This document shows positions 1-11,224 of a stretch of 64,000 bases of DNA, piece by piece. Source of the stretch: Allomyces macrogynus ATCC 38327 (taxonomy: Eukaryota > Blastocladiomycota > Blastocladiomycetes > Blastocladiales > Blastocladiaceae); NCBI GenBank assembly GCA_000151295.1, contig GG745344.1:539699-603698 (forward strand), given 5' to 3'. The position numbers were made by a program, and so were the translations under genes. Every line of letters begins with the position of its first letter. The first letter of the stretch is position 1. The notes below the pieces were generated by a model. It was not told the origin of the DNA. It saw nothing but the letters and a program-made list of their open reading frames with translations, and ran no database searches.

Positions 1-193
1 CATTTTGAGTCCGGTCTGCACGACTTTTCCAATCATGAAACAAAGCGGCCATGATCATCACCGACAAGAGATACTGTTTCCTCGATATGGATGCGCTTGT
101 GCCGCCGTGAACGATGCATCTGGACGTCCAGCTCTTGCCGTGAAGTCTACCGACCACCTTGCTCTTAATCATTCTCTCCGAGACTCGATCCGA

Positions 194-250
194 CCTCGCG
201 CGGGCAACAATACCTCGCGCGGGCGACAATACCTCGCGCGGGCGACAATA
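194..250. repeat. Tandem 19-bp repeat, three copies
   Basis: Three head-to-tail copies of a 19-bp unit that starts CCTCGCGCGGGC and ends ACAATA. Copies 2 and 3 are identical and copy 1 differs at one base. The array lies 54-110 bp before the ATG of the membrane-protein gene at 305, so it falls in the probable promoter or 5' UTR. Function is unknown. The rest of positions 1-304 shows no gene I can support. Confidence 0.8.
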
Positions 251-304
251 CCAAGAAAAAATAACGCCCGCGACCCGGCCAACGATCCGCTATTCTTGAC
301 CACA

Positions 305-880
305 ATGCCCGCAAGGAGAGCGGCATCGCGAAAGCGCGCACCAGCGTCCGCAACCAGAGGGCGGACCCGCAGGCGCGCACGGAGTGCGGCCGCTGCTATC
401 GTCTTGATGCTCGCGAGCATGCTGGCGTTTCTCGTCCTGGTCCCCGTCTTGTCGCCGTCACCACTGTCTTATGCCGTCGCGCTCCCGCAGCAACCCGCGC
501 CGACTGTCCCGACGCCCGTCATTGCGCCTCCACTCAACCGATCGCCAGCACCGACCTCAGTTCCGCCACGAGCCACGACCGCGGCGACCACACCAACGCC
601 ATCGCAGTCCTCGGCAACCGCACCGCCACCACCACCGGCCAAGGCGACCGCGACCGCGTCGTCGACACCGGCCTCCAACTCGACAGTCAAGGCCAAGCAG
701 GTCAAGAAGACGATTATTCAGACAGGGCTCGGGCCCATGGCCAAGGAGGACATTGACGCACTCGTCAACGACACGTCCAAGTTCAATTTCGACCTACCGA
801 TCATTGTGGGCGCGAGTATTGGCGGCGGGTTTGTGGTCGTGCTCATGTTTGTGGTTGCGTCGGCGGTCGGGCCCAAGTAA
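305..880 (+). CDS. Small two-helix membrane protein, Pro/Thr-rich (unknown)
   Basis: A single-exon frame of 191 residues if translation starts at the ATG at 305. The same frame is open further upstream, but that extension crosses the tandem repeat and looks non-coding. The first 25 residues are very basic (Arg/Lys/Ala), followed by a hydrophobic helix at about residues 28-50 that could be an uncleaved signal anchor or a signal peptide. A long Pro/Thr/Ser/Ala-rich stretch (about 55-130) looks like an O-glycosylated stalk. After a short Lys-rich and acidic part comes a second glycine-rich hydrophobic helix at about 164-187, ending two or three residues before the C-terminus. I do not recognise a family. 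If both helices span the membrane, the stalk would be an extracytoplasmic loop; if the first is cleaved, this is a small type I surface protein. Confidence 0.55.
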   Translation: MPARRAASRKRAPASATRGRTRRRARSAAAAIVLMLASMLAFLVLVPVLSPSPLSYAVALPQQPAPTVPTPVIAPPLNRSPAPTSVPPRATTAATTPTPSQSSATAPPPPPAKATATASSTPASNSTVKAKQVKKTIIQTGLGPMAKEDIDALVNDTSKFNFDLPIIVGASIGGGFVVVLMFVVASAVGPK

Positions 881-1394
881 GGAAGGGGCTGGCGCTGGTC
901 GCCCGCTGAGCTGGTTCTCGTCCATTTCATAAACACAGACCACGTTTGGTCGAGTCTTTGTCCTCGCTCTCGCTGCGCGTCGTCATGCATCGCACGACAA
1001 AGACAAGACGTCGAAAGACGCTCGGTTCGACAGCGAACACAGTTGACTCGATCGGTTGGCCCAGCTGCCAGGTGCTGGTCGCGAAGTGGCACGACATCAC
1101 ATGACCAAAATCAACATCCGCGACGTCCCCCAGGCGCGCGCTCGCCGTTCTGATCCTCGTTGAGCAAAGCGGCCACGACCACGCCCCCCCGCGTCCCGCA
1201 CCACCAAGTCCCTTCTTGCTCGTGCCGCTGCCCTCTACTTCGTGTGCCGGCCGCCCGCTCCCCCGCACGCTCTCCGCCACTGCCCGCACCCCGGTCCTGC
1301 GCATCTTTGGACCTCGTATCGCGCCTGTATCCTCCGCCCGCCCCCTGTCGCATCGGATACAGCTGCGATCCCCTCCTCTCCGCTCCACTCAATC
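881..1394. other. Intergenic, nothing recognised
   Basis: About 510 bp between the membrane-protein stop and the eIF4G start, both genes on the plus strand. It should hold the 3' end of the first and the promoter and 5' UTR of the second. The last 200 bp are C-rich on the plus strand. No gene or repeat seen. Confidence 0.5.
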
Positions 1395-4300
1395 ATGACC
1401 AAGAAGCACCACTCGCGCCCGCGGTCGGTCTCGCGCCGCCGCGCGTCCAAGAACACGCGTGACAAGTCGCCGGCTGCCGCTTCCGCGGCTGCGACGACGC
1501 CCGTCGACGCGCCGCCCGTGCCCAAGGTGCCCGAGACCGTCGAGGAGGCGGTTGAGCTCGACAATGGCGCTGGTGCCGCTGCCGAGGTGACGCCCGCGGA
1601 GGCGCCCGTCGCCGAGCCCGCTCAGGTCCAGCCCGAGCCCGAGGTCGCGGCCGAGGTGACGCCCGCCGCGTCGCCCGCTCCCGCCCCCGCTTCCGCGACG
1701 GGTACGCTGACGTCGCACTTCGTCATTGCGTGGATGCTGAGGATCAGCGAGCGCAAGATATGCTGACGCGGATGACTAAAAAACGCATCACGTAGCCTCG
1801 CCCACCGCACGCTCTCGTTCGCGGTCCAAGTCGCCCGTCAAGGTGGTCTTGCGCGACCCGACGACGCACGTGGTCGTCGACCTGCCCGCAGGCGACGAGG
1901 ACCCAAAGGAGACGGCGCGCCGCGCGATTGCCGCGTCCAAGGAGAACAAGTCGATTGCGATCCAGGCGCCCAAGGCCGCGACTCCTGCCGCTCCCGCGGC
2001 TGTTGCGGAGGCTGTACGTCACCCTCTTCCTCTGCTTTGTCCGACACTTGACCGACCCTTCAGCTGACCCTTTGGGCGGGACGACCATAGGAGGTGACCC
2101 CCAAGTCGGCCTCGACCGAGTCCCCCGCGCCCGTGCCGACCACCACGGGCGATCTGTTCCGGTACACCAAGGACACTCTCCTCGCGCTCCGTGCCGCGTC
2201 CCCGGCGCTCCCCNNNNNNNNNNNNNNNNNNNNNNNNNNNNNNNNNNNNNNNNNNNNNNNNNNNNNNNNNNNNNNNNNNNNNNNNNNNNNNNNNNNNNNN
2301 NNNNNNNNNNNNNCTATGGGTTCGTTTCTGTTTCGGTCCATCAAAAGTACATCTTCCTTCATGAACCGTATCCGCGTTACCACGGCCATACCCCGACAAC
2401 AATCGTCGTGGAATGTCGCGATATTTTTCACCCGCGGTCCGGGCGCGGAGGAAGGGTCTTTCGCCGCGGGGTACTCCGGCAGGGCTTAGCCAGTGAGCCC
2501 AGCGCGGCGGCGAACGTGGCGGCGACGGCGGTGCCGAACGCTCCGAGCCCGGTAGCCCGCGCCGTGGGCCCGAGGGACCTGCGCGATCCCGCGGGCGGCG
2601 ACCGCAACGACGCGCGCCGTGGTCCCCGGCGGTTTCGAACCGCGGTGGGGCCGCGCCAGCGCGGCGAGCGCGACGGCGAGAGTAGCCGCGGCGGTGGGCG
2701 CCGTGGTGGGGACCGCGGTGACCGTGGCGGTGACCGGAACGGCGGGCAGCCGGGCGCGCGTGGCGTGGAGTTGTTGCCCGAGGACCTCAAGCCGCTCGAG
2801 AAGTCCGAGTCGCGGTGGGTGCCGAACCTCGACCGCAAGGCGCTCGACGAGGTGCCCGAGGACGAGGCCGAGTACATTGCGCTCATGGAGAAGAAAACGC
2901 GCGGGTTGTTGAACAAGCTCTCGCCCGAGAACTACGACCGGCTCAAGGACAAGTTTTTGTTCAAGCCCAAGTTTATGGAGGCGGTCACGGCCGTGTGCGG
3001 TTTGCTGGTCCGCAAGTCGTTTGAAGAGCCCAAGTACGCGTCGCTCTACGCCAAGTTGACGCTGCACTACTGCCAGAGCGCGCCGCTGCCCGAAGAGGTC
3101 GAGGAGGATGAGGCGTCGAAGCGCGCGATGGGCGCGCACGTGCGCAAGCTGATCATCATGGCGTGCCAGCGCCAGTTTGAGACGCGGCCGTCGTGGACGG
3201 AGAAGCCGCAAATGACTGAGGAGGAGTACGAGGCCGTCGTCAAGATCAAGACCAAGGCGCTCGGCAACATGCGGTTCGTGGCCGAACTCTACAACTCGGG
3301 CGTCGTCTCGAAAAAGGTCATTTCCATGATCGTCACGCAGCTCGTGTCGAGTATCCAGTCGGAGCCCAAGCAGGAGGATATCGAGTGCGCGCTCACGCTG
3401 CTCGCCACGATCGGCCGCGGCGTCGACGCCTCGCTCGACCCGCAGCTCGTCGCGCAGTGGTTTGCCCTGCTCGCACAGGCCAAAGACAACGAGGCCATCC
3501 TGTCGCGTCTGCGGTTCGCGATCGCCGACTTGATTGACCTGCGCGCCGCCGGGTGGCGCAAGGATGGGTCGGTCGTGCCGACGCCGGTCGGGTCATCGGC
3601 AGGCACGCAGCGCCAGAACTCCACCAACAACAACACCACCGGCGGCTCTACGCGCGGCCAGCCGCGCCGCAACGAGGCCAATGCCGACGGCTGGATTGCG
3701 TCGCCGTCGGCGTCGTCGCAGGGCCGCCGGCGCGACCCGGCCAAGGCGTCACGGTTCGGCCGCGGTGGCGACCAGGGCGGCCGCAACGACCGGCAGGCGT
3801 CCGGCACGGGCGGCCGCCGTGGCGGTGCGCGGCAGCAGCAGGAGCCCGTCAAGAAGACGACGGCCAACCTGTTCGACATGTTCCACCACATGGAGGAGCA
3901 ACAAAACCAGGACGAGGAGCCGTCGTCGGCCGAGGTCTCGCCGTCGGACGCGCAGCCGGCCGAGACCGTGCCGGAGCCCGAGGCCGAGGCCGCACCGGCC
4001 AAGCCGGCCAACGGCGCCGTGCCCGTCGAGGACCAGCCGGAGATGACCGAGGACGAGGTCTCGTCTAAGGCCGAGGCGATTGTCAAGAACATGCTCTCGA
4101 GCAAGGAGGCGTCCGAGTTTGTTGACGACGTCAAGAAGATCACCAAGTACTTACCGGGCCTGATCATGCGGTCGCTCGAGCTCGTCACGGAGAAGAAGGA
4201 GGCGGAGGCCACGTTGTTTGGCAAGGCGCTCGCTATGACCATCAACGAAGGTATCGTCACGGCCGACGACATGGTGGCGGCGCTCGCCGACAACGACTTT

Positions 4301-4447
4301 ATGGAGTACTACGAGGACATGAAGATGGACATTCCACAACTCGACAAGCTCTTTGTCGCTTTCGTCACGGAGCTGCGCACGGCCAAGGGCGTCACAGACG
4401 AGCACGTGCAGCGCATTGCCACCAAGGCGGGCGGGCTCAAGCTCTAA
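1395..4447 (+). CDS. Translation initiation factor eIF4G (interrupted by N gap)
   Basis: Scaffold of the cap-binding complex eIF4F, which joins eIF4E and eIF4A at the mRNA 5' end. Exons: 1395-1701, 1796-2013, 2091 into the gap at 2214, then a final exon from about 2490 to the TAA at 4447. Exon 3 carries a canonical eIF4E-binding motif YxxxxL-hydrophobic (YTKDTLL, about residues 200-206) just before the gap. After the gap come an Arg/Gly-rich segment and a MIF4G HEAT domain (about 2760-3600; note the PENYDRLKDKF stretch and the acidic YIALMEKK helix). A Ser/Arg-rich linker and an acidic linker follow, then a C-terminal helical MA3-like region ending near 4440. The reading frame differs across the gap, so at least part of an exon or intron is missing there. 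The N-terminal Ala/Pro/Glu-rich part before the motif is low complexity. Family assignment is strong; exact structure at 2100-2500 is not resolved. Confidence 0.88.
2214..2313. other. Assembly gap (100 N)
   Basis: Exactly 100 N, the usual placeholder for a gap of unknown size. It lies inside the eIF4G gene directly after the eIF4E-binding motif. Coding frame changes from one side to the other. Confidence 0.99.
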
Positions 4448-4702
4448 GGTCGGTGTTGGCCATTTGGTTGGGTTCGTTTGTGCGCGTCGTTTGTCATCTG
4501 CAGCTCCTCGCACTACCCCATCGTCGCCCCTCTTGTTGATTTCGCGTTCTGTGTTTTTATCGTGGGTTCGGTGCTCTCTATTTTATCTTGTGCCTTTCGT
4601 TTCGTCTTGTACTTGTTGTAGTAGTCCACGGCGGCTTTCTCTATCAATTATTACTATGACAGCCGCTTTTCTTCTCGTACAATCTGGTTTGTTCGTGGCG
4701 GA

Positions 4703-5685
4703 TCAGGACAGGGACGATCCCATCGACGCGCTGTCGCTCATGCCGCCCGATGCACACTCGCCCTTTGTGGGCCCAAGGTGCTTGTCGCGAAACATGACCG
4801 AAATACGGCCTTGGCCCGATGGTTTGGGCACGGCGTGAGTGAAGTCATATCGCAGGTCGTCGCTGGAAAGAGCGCGAACGGAGTCGCGATGGTCAGCCAA
4901 ACGGAAGCCCAACCGGTGGCGAAGCGGGCGCATACCATTGGAAATAGAGCGAGGACGGCTCGGCGGTCAGCTCGATGGTCCAGCCGGGCCGCTTGGTGTG
5001 CTGGAAGACGATCGGTGTTGGCGAGACGAGACTCAGCGCGGCGACAATCGATCCGGATGCCTGGACACCACAACGCTGGTCAGTTTCGCATCAAAATCGT
5101 CCACACTCGTCGAACGATCATGGTTACCGTCAAATGATCGACATGCGCGCCAATCGTGCCGTCGGCGTTGAGCTCCAAGATATGCTCGGGTAACCACTGG
5201 ATCCCGCCAACGTGATCGGCACGATCCTTGCTCCCCACTGCCTCGGCCAGGATCGCGCGGCACCGGTCGAGAATCGCTCGTGCACGCTTGTCGTTCTCCT
5301 CCGCGATTTCGCCAACGCCGACGCGCCAGTGCGAGACCGACTGCTCACGGTACCCGGAAATGACCTTGTCAAAGTGCGCGTTCAGAAAGGGCGCACGCTT
5401 GAGCTTGCGGCGGCACAGGTCCACGAGAAAGTCGTGTTCGGCGGGCGTGATGACATTGCGGAAATGGCCGATTTGCGCGCGGTAGTGCGAGGGGAGGTCC
5501 GGAGGGAAGGCGACGGGGACGGGTTCTGGCTTTGGATGACCGGCCGGGGCTTGTGCGGTTGGGTCTGCGTTCGTGCTGGACTGGTGGCGCCTGGAGGGAG
5601 CACAAGTGTAGCCGGTTGGAGCCCTTGCGGCAAGGCTGGTCCATGAGCGCGCGGCAGCTGGCCGCGAAAAGATCTGGGAGAGCAT
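4703..5685 (-). CDS. AlkB-family Fe(II)/2-oxoglutarate dioxygenase, ALKBH7-like
   Basis: Three exons read on the minus strand (5685-5128, 5060-4936, 4862-4703) give 280 residues with all phases agreeing. The N-terminus is Arg/Ser/Ala-rich and lacks acidic residues, typical of a mitochondrial presequence. The iron ligands of the double-stranded beta helix are visible: HVD at residues 181-183 and the distal His at about 237 (YDFTHAV). The 2-oxoglutarate-binding arginines follow in GRISVMFRD (about 246-254). The segment between, IVAALSLVSPTP, matches the strand found in ALKBH7. Human ALKBH7 is a mitochondrial matrix protein linked to necrosis and metabolism rather than DNA repair; the same location is inferred here. 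It is convergent with eIF4G (255 bp between stops) and divergent from the RRM gene. Confidence 0.85.
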
Positions 5686-6267
5686 GATGGATCGTTGCAG
5701 CAGGTTGGGCGTGAATCGGTCCAGGGCTCACCATGCGCGCGTCGTGCAGGCCGATCGCGCGGGCACGGTAAGGTTGTGACGCTGGTGGAGGTGGTTGCCT
5801 CGCCGCGAGACATATCTGAGTGAGCGACCCGCACGTGAGACACGCGTGCGATCGCCGTTCGAGTCGAACGCAGGCGTAGGTCGCCTGGCAGCCCACACTC
5901 GCACTGCGACATCGCGTCGCTCCCACCACCACCGGCACCTCGCCCGCCGCGACGACGACGCGAAGACGACGACGGCAAGCGCCCCAATTTATCTTCTGTG
6001 CTCCCTGTCCGCTCGCTCCACCCGCCTGCCCGCTGCCTGCCACGCGCGCTTGCCGCGGCACGCTATCCAGTCCCACCGCGCGTCGAAGCGCAGGCTGCCT
6101 TGATCAACACCCAACCCTCATCTCACTTCACCAACGTGACGCCCATCACGACGCGCCGCCCGCTTGTCGCCCCGCCCGTCTGCTTGTCTGTCCTGTCCGA
6201 CCACCCAATTCCAATTCGCGCTTCCGTCCCCCGCATATTCCCCGGATCCCTGGACGGACGCGCCACC
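5686..6267. other. Divergent intergenic region
   Basis: About 580 bp between the starts of the ALKBH7-like gene (-) and the RRM gene (+). It should contain both promoters. No repeat or recognisable element seen. Confidence 0.5.
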
Positions 6268-8535
6268 ATGTCTGCCGCCGACGCTCCCCCCGCATCTGCA
6301 ACCGCATCCGCACCCGTGCCGCCACCCGCCGTATCCGCGGCCGCCGCTACCAGCAAGCCATCCACCACCACCAAGGCGCCGCGCCCGTTCCGCGCCCTGC
6401 GGCAGAACACGACGCCGTCGCGCTTTGTCTTTGTGAGCAAGGTGTGTGGACGTTCATTTGTGATCAATCCCTTGAACGGCAAGCCAGTGCTCACGATCAA
6501 TCCCCTTATTTCACTAGCTGCCCATCCCGACGCAGCCCAAGGACCTCGGCGAGCACCTTGGCTCTGCCGGCGCGATCGACCGCGTCGACGTGCAGGTCGA
6601 CGCCGACGGCAACCAGCTCGGGACCGCGTTTGTCGCGTTTCGCGACGAGGACGGCGCGCACGAGGCACTGAGTGCGTACCTCCGCTCATGCATTCACGGT
6701 TGATCCCGGGCTGACTTGATCCTGGTGCAGAGCGGTTCAACCAGTCCGACTTCCAGGGCCAGCAAATTCGCGTCGTCTTCGACCGCACGCTCGGGCAAAA
6801 GGCCGGGAAACGGCCGCACACGGCGCCTGCCGCACCCACAACGACGACGACGCCGGCAACGCGCGTCTCGATCACGAGTGAGGGTGATGGCGTGATGGAT
6901 GCCCCGGCACCGATGGCCAACGCGTCGGCTGCCACCGAGCCTACCTCAGCAGCAGGAAACGCGTCGACGACGACGCGTCCCGCGCACGCTAAGAAGCGGA
7001 AACCCGCCGCCGCGTCACGCACCGGTGCGCCGTCCGTGTCCACCAACGCCGGCACCACCGTGCCCTTGTCGTCTTCGTCGCACCGCACGCGTCCATCGGC
7101 CAACGAGCCGCTCGACGTAGCCGCAATCCAATCACATGTCCTGTGGCTCGGCAATCTCCCGTACGACCTGGCGTGGCGCGACATCAAGCACCTGATCGAA
7201 TCCGAGACGAACGTGGCCGTCTCGCACGTCGATCTCGCGACCGACCGCGAGTCCGGGAAACCGCTGGGCCAAGCGGCGGTCACGCTCCTTTCCGTGCAAG
7301 ACGCGCGCGACGTTGCGCAGGCGCTGCACGGGATGGATCTAGGCGTGCCCGGTCGTGTCGTGAAAGTGCGCCCGCACTACATGCATGGCACCGTGCACGA
7401 AACGCTGTGGGTGTCGGGGATCCCAATGACGACCAAGCGCGCGCGCGTGCGCGCGGTCTTCGAAGACCACGGGTTCCACGTGAAATCGGTCAATTTGATC
7501 CCGGCGCCGCATAGTTTCTATGATCAAATTCCGGGGCATTTGGTGCGGGCTGGCGCACGCCGCGGGAGTAGCGGCGACGAGCAGGGAGGAGAGGGCGCCG
7601 TGCGCGAGTCGACGCCGATCTTGCACCGCGGGTACGGCACGGTCGTGCTGAGTTCGGTCGAGGACGTGGAGCGCGCGTTGGCCGAAATGAATGGGCTCGT
7701 CCTCGGTGGACGCAAGCTCGATGTGTCGCGGTTCTCGCCGGACATGCGCGGGAAGCGGCGGCCAGACGGCCAGGTGCCGGCGCCGGTGCAAACGCAACGG
7801 CAGCACGCGGAGCAGGAGCAGAAGCTGGGCGAGGCCGCTGAGGCTTCGGAGGCGACGACCCCGGCTCGGACCGTGACCCCGCCGCCCGGATTCGGGTTCG
7901 ACAGCAAGGTCGTGGGCACGACCAATGGCGCGGTACCGGCGCGCGACCTGACGTACCCGCCCGGATACGAGCCCAAGCCGATGTCGTCGTCGCTCGCGCA
8001 GACGGCGGCACCGGCATCGGCCGCGTCGTCGTCGGCGACGCTCGTGCTCCCCAGCGACGCCAGCGACGCCAAGGCCGGGGATAAGGTGATGGAAAAGATG
8101 GACGCGAGTGCCGGTGAATCCAAGCCGACGATCTCGATCTACTGCGGCGGGCTCAGCAGCAAGACCAAGTGGTACGAGGTGCGCAACTGGGTGCGCACGC
8201 ACGGGTTCCTACCCGTGGGTCGGATCGTGTTGCGCAACGTCTTCCACAAGCCGAATGCCATGTACGCGCTGGTCGCGATTGGCGGGATCGACCCGGAGCA
8301 TGCGGATGCGGCGGGGGTTGTTGATGCTGCCGACATGGACCCGGAGGAGGTGGCGGCACTCGCGATTGCCAAGCTGCACGGCAAGTTGTTGCACGGGCGC
8401 GCAGTCACGGTGCAGCGCGACCGGCGCACGAACCCGAAGGCCATGGCGGCGGCGGCGGAGACCGCGTACGACGTGGAGGGCGAGGAGGAGAGCATCGACG
8501 GCGCGGTCGCACAGGAGATGATCGAGTCGGTGTGA
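6268..8535 (+). CDS. RNA-binding protein with about four RRM domains
   Basis: Exons 6268-6441, 6518-6671 and 6731-8535 give 710 residues. The ATG sits in a strong context (CGCCACCATGTC). RRM1 spans the first two introns (RFVFVSK as RNP2-like strand; GTAFVAFRDED as RNP1-like strand). RRM2 starts with VLWLGNLPYDL (about residue 190 on) and RRM3 with TLWVSGIPMTTKRARVR, ending GYGTVVLSSVEDVERAL. RRM4 is divergent, starts ISIYCGGLSSKTKW and is followed by a C-terminal acidic tail. Long Ala/Pro/Thr-rich linkers separate the domains. Multi-RRM architecture suggests a role in mRNA or rRNA maturation, but I cannot assign it to a named family. The RNP1 aromatic positions are poorly kept in RRM2-4, so some domains may bind protein rather than RNA. 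Confidence 0.8.
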
Positions 8536-8933
8536 GTGAACCTCGGGCGCGGCCGAGGACCGTTGATATCCTTTTGATTTCGTTTGTCTGGTTAATTTTG
8601 TTTTCGAGTTGCTCGTTCCACACACTTGACGCGGGATACCTTACAGAGCTCCATTCATTTCCCTTCTTTGCCTCGTTGATTTCTCCCCCTTGATCATTCT
8701 TGTCCCTTGCAGTAGGGCCGGTTGCACCGCCTGTGCCCGACCGCGCATCTTCACTTGTTCATTTTCCCCATGATGTTGCTGCTTGAACGTTGTCCTGCTT
8801 GATTCCTCTTGATTGATCGGTTGCTGGCGCGTTGGAATGAAACCCTTTCTGGACCCATCATCTGTTTCGACATCTCACCCGCAAACCCGCCCAAGAAACA
8901 AGTCTATCAAACCCAATTTGCTCTTCAACACAC
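8536..8933. other. Convergent intergenic region
   Basis: About 400 bp between two stop codons (RRM protein on + and zinc transporter on -). It is AT-richer and T-rich on the plus strand, as expected for overlapping 3' UTRs. Nothing else seen. Confidence 0.5.
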
Positions 8934-10777
8934 TCAAATCCATTGGTGCCCGCCCTTCTCCGTCTGCACCCACCACTCGCCAGCCACCGGCGACCCCGCC
9001 AACACCGCGTGCGCGCGACTGCGCACCGCCGCCGGATCCGCGCCCGCGCGCACCTGCACGTGCAGACTGCCGACGCGGTGCCGCCACGCCGCGCGCCAGC
9101 ACTGCACGCCCAAAATCTGCGCGACGTCCGGGTCGGCCGCGATGTGTGCACAGACGCGCGCGACCGTCTCGGCGTCGTCGGTCGCTTGCAGGAGCAGGTG
9201 GCCTGTGGCGGCCGCGAGCGGAGCGGCGCGGCGCATCAGAACGAATAGGCCGATGGCTGCGGCAGCGGCGGCGTCGATCACGGGGACGACGTGCACGACG
9301 GTACGTGCGGGGGCCGTCGCGTACATGGCTTGCACCCATACGCGCGCGATGAGGATCAGAGATGCGAGGATGTGCGCTTGGATCGACGGGTGGTGTGGCC
9401 AGTCGGTGGGGTGGGTGCGCACGGTGACTGGAGAGACGGGAGGGGGGGGACAGATCTCGTGAGTGCGGGGGACTAGAGGTCGAGGGTGGACGTGGGTGAA
9501 CGTACGGTTGTGGTACTGGTGGTGGATCTTGGCGTGGACTGTGCCAGCAATCCCGAGTGCAGCAAAGACAATCGGGATCAGGACCGAGACGCTCCTACAG
9601 CGATGGGCCGAGCGTGAGCGAAGCGAGTGTTTGCACCCCAGGCAATCAGTTCACCCGTACCCGACATGATCGGCGTGCTCCTCGGGCTGCAAGATGTGCT
9701 CGAGCGACTCCTTGAGCGCGTACATGCCGCCAAACAGGAGCGAGAGGGCGTTGCAGAACGCGTAGACGACCTCGAGCCGCTGGACTCTACAAGTGGGCCA
9801 CGAACTTGGTCAGCACTGCGCTGAACAAAGTGGAGAACATCGCGCATCGCGCACCCAAAGCTGTAATGCCCCGGGTCCTTGGCGACGATAAGTCCGTTCG
9901 ACAGGCATGACGAGAAGAGCACGTTGCCGAGTCCGCCAAGATCAAACAGAAACAGGAACGCATAGGATTGTAATGCTATGTACGGCGATGGAGCGTCAGT
10001 CTTCTCGTTTGGAGGCACGCCCACGAAACAAATGTATCAGGATTCGCGTACCGAGCGACCCATGCGAGTGACCAATGTAGAACAGGGTCACGGTCGCGAC
10101 GGCCAAGACGGCACCCCACAGCGTGTCCGTCGAATTAGTCGAGAGCGCGAACTGCACGACGTGCGCCCAGGACGTGACACGGATACCCGACTGTGTCGCG
10201 ATGGCCGCGTGGTGGTGATGATGATGATGGTCGTGGCCATGGCCGTCGTCGTGCCCGCACGATCCGTGGACATGATCGTGGTGGTGATGATGGCTGTGCC
10301 CGTGGTGGTCGTGCGAATGCGAATGACCGTGATCGTGCGAATGGCCATGATCGTGCGAATGGCCGTGCGAATGCGCGTGCGCATGCTCGTGATCATGGCC
10401 GCGGCTGCACGCTGGGCCATGGGTATGCGCATGGTCGTCATGGTCATGGTGATGGTGGGCGTGGTCATGGCCAGCATGCCCGCCCGAATGGGAATGGAAA
10501 TGGTGCAGCGTCGCCTGATCATAGTGCAAAGGGTGCAGGGGAAGAAAAGAACGACACCAGAACGTCAGTGACCGAATTTATTGCCTCGGCTCGACGTGCG
10601 CAAAAAACCGTCTCCCCTCAACGTCACCGTGCAAATTTCCGCAGAAAAACGGTGGAGGAGGTCCTCGCTCCGTGAATAAACAGATTCTGCACGCGAGCGC
10701 GTCCATACCTGCGGCTGCTGCTGCTGCTGCATGGCGAGGCTCGGCCCGCTCATCGATCCGGCAGGCAGGGGCTCCAT
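8934..10777 (-). CDS. Cation diffusion facilitator, ZnT6/Msc2-like zinc transporter
   Basis: Six exons on the minus strand (10777-10709, 10514-10052, 9975-9855, 9786-9661, 9594-9506, 9427-8934) give 453 residues. The start is the ATG at 10777, whose short exon (ending QQQQQPQ) joins in phase across a 194-bp intron; the longest continuous frame instead begins with TTG at 10529. The N-terminal half holds an extraordinary His/Asp/Gly-rich block (about residues 25-125) likely to bind Zn. Transmembrane segments follow: [27 protein letters not shown], a segment at [13 protein letters not shown], then [24 protein letters not shown] and [17 protein letters not shown]. The [13 protein letters not shown] loop after the fourth of these is typical of ZnT5/6/7-type early-secretory transporters. 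A C-terminal cytosolic beta-alpha domain ends the protein. Substrate Zn and a Golgi/ER site are inferred from family. Confidence 0.85.
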
Positions 10778-11224
10778 GGTGTCGGTGCGTGGTCAAAGCA
10801 GGTCCGACGAGCTTGAAAACAATAACGGCTATCGCTCCGAGTGCTGCCGTCGCTCGAGGGTCGTGGGCAAGCAGATTCGCTGCAGTTGGCTGGGGTAGTG
10901 TGCTAATGTCGGTACAGTCGCAGCTGTCGCCTTCCGCGGTGGTGCCGGTCGGCTCGGCGCGTGCGGTTGCCGGTCTTGCACAGATTGCCGGTAGTTTCCG
11001 GCGTTGTCAAGAGAGGATTGATGGTCCAAAGCGCTTGATCGAATCAAAATGTTGGAATCAGTTGTTGCCATGAACAGAAACGTGGAGGATCGTTGGCGCG
11101 GATGCGTGCCAGGGGAATCGGTGAGGTGAAACGCGGTCATGTGCGGACCAACCTCGCACACCAACAGGCAAACGACAAACATGTCTCTTTCTTCGATCGG
11201 CCATTCAACAGTCATCCAACAAAC
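10778..11224. other. Divergent intergenic region
   Basis: About 450 bp between the start of the zinc transporter (-) and the Coa1/Tim21-like gene (+). A 128-codon minus frame crosses it, but it has no protein-like features. Presumed shared promoter region. Confidence 0.5.

Noticed and set aside
5..304. N-terminal extension of the first gene to position 5
   Set aside because: The extension translates through the 19-bp tandem repeat and lacks protein-like character; the ATG at 305 precedes a plausible basic leader and hydrophobic helix.
10529..10529. Zinc transporter starting at 10529
   Set aside because: The codon is TTG; an upstream ATG exon joins in phase and gives a better N-terminus.
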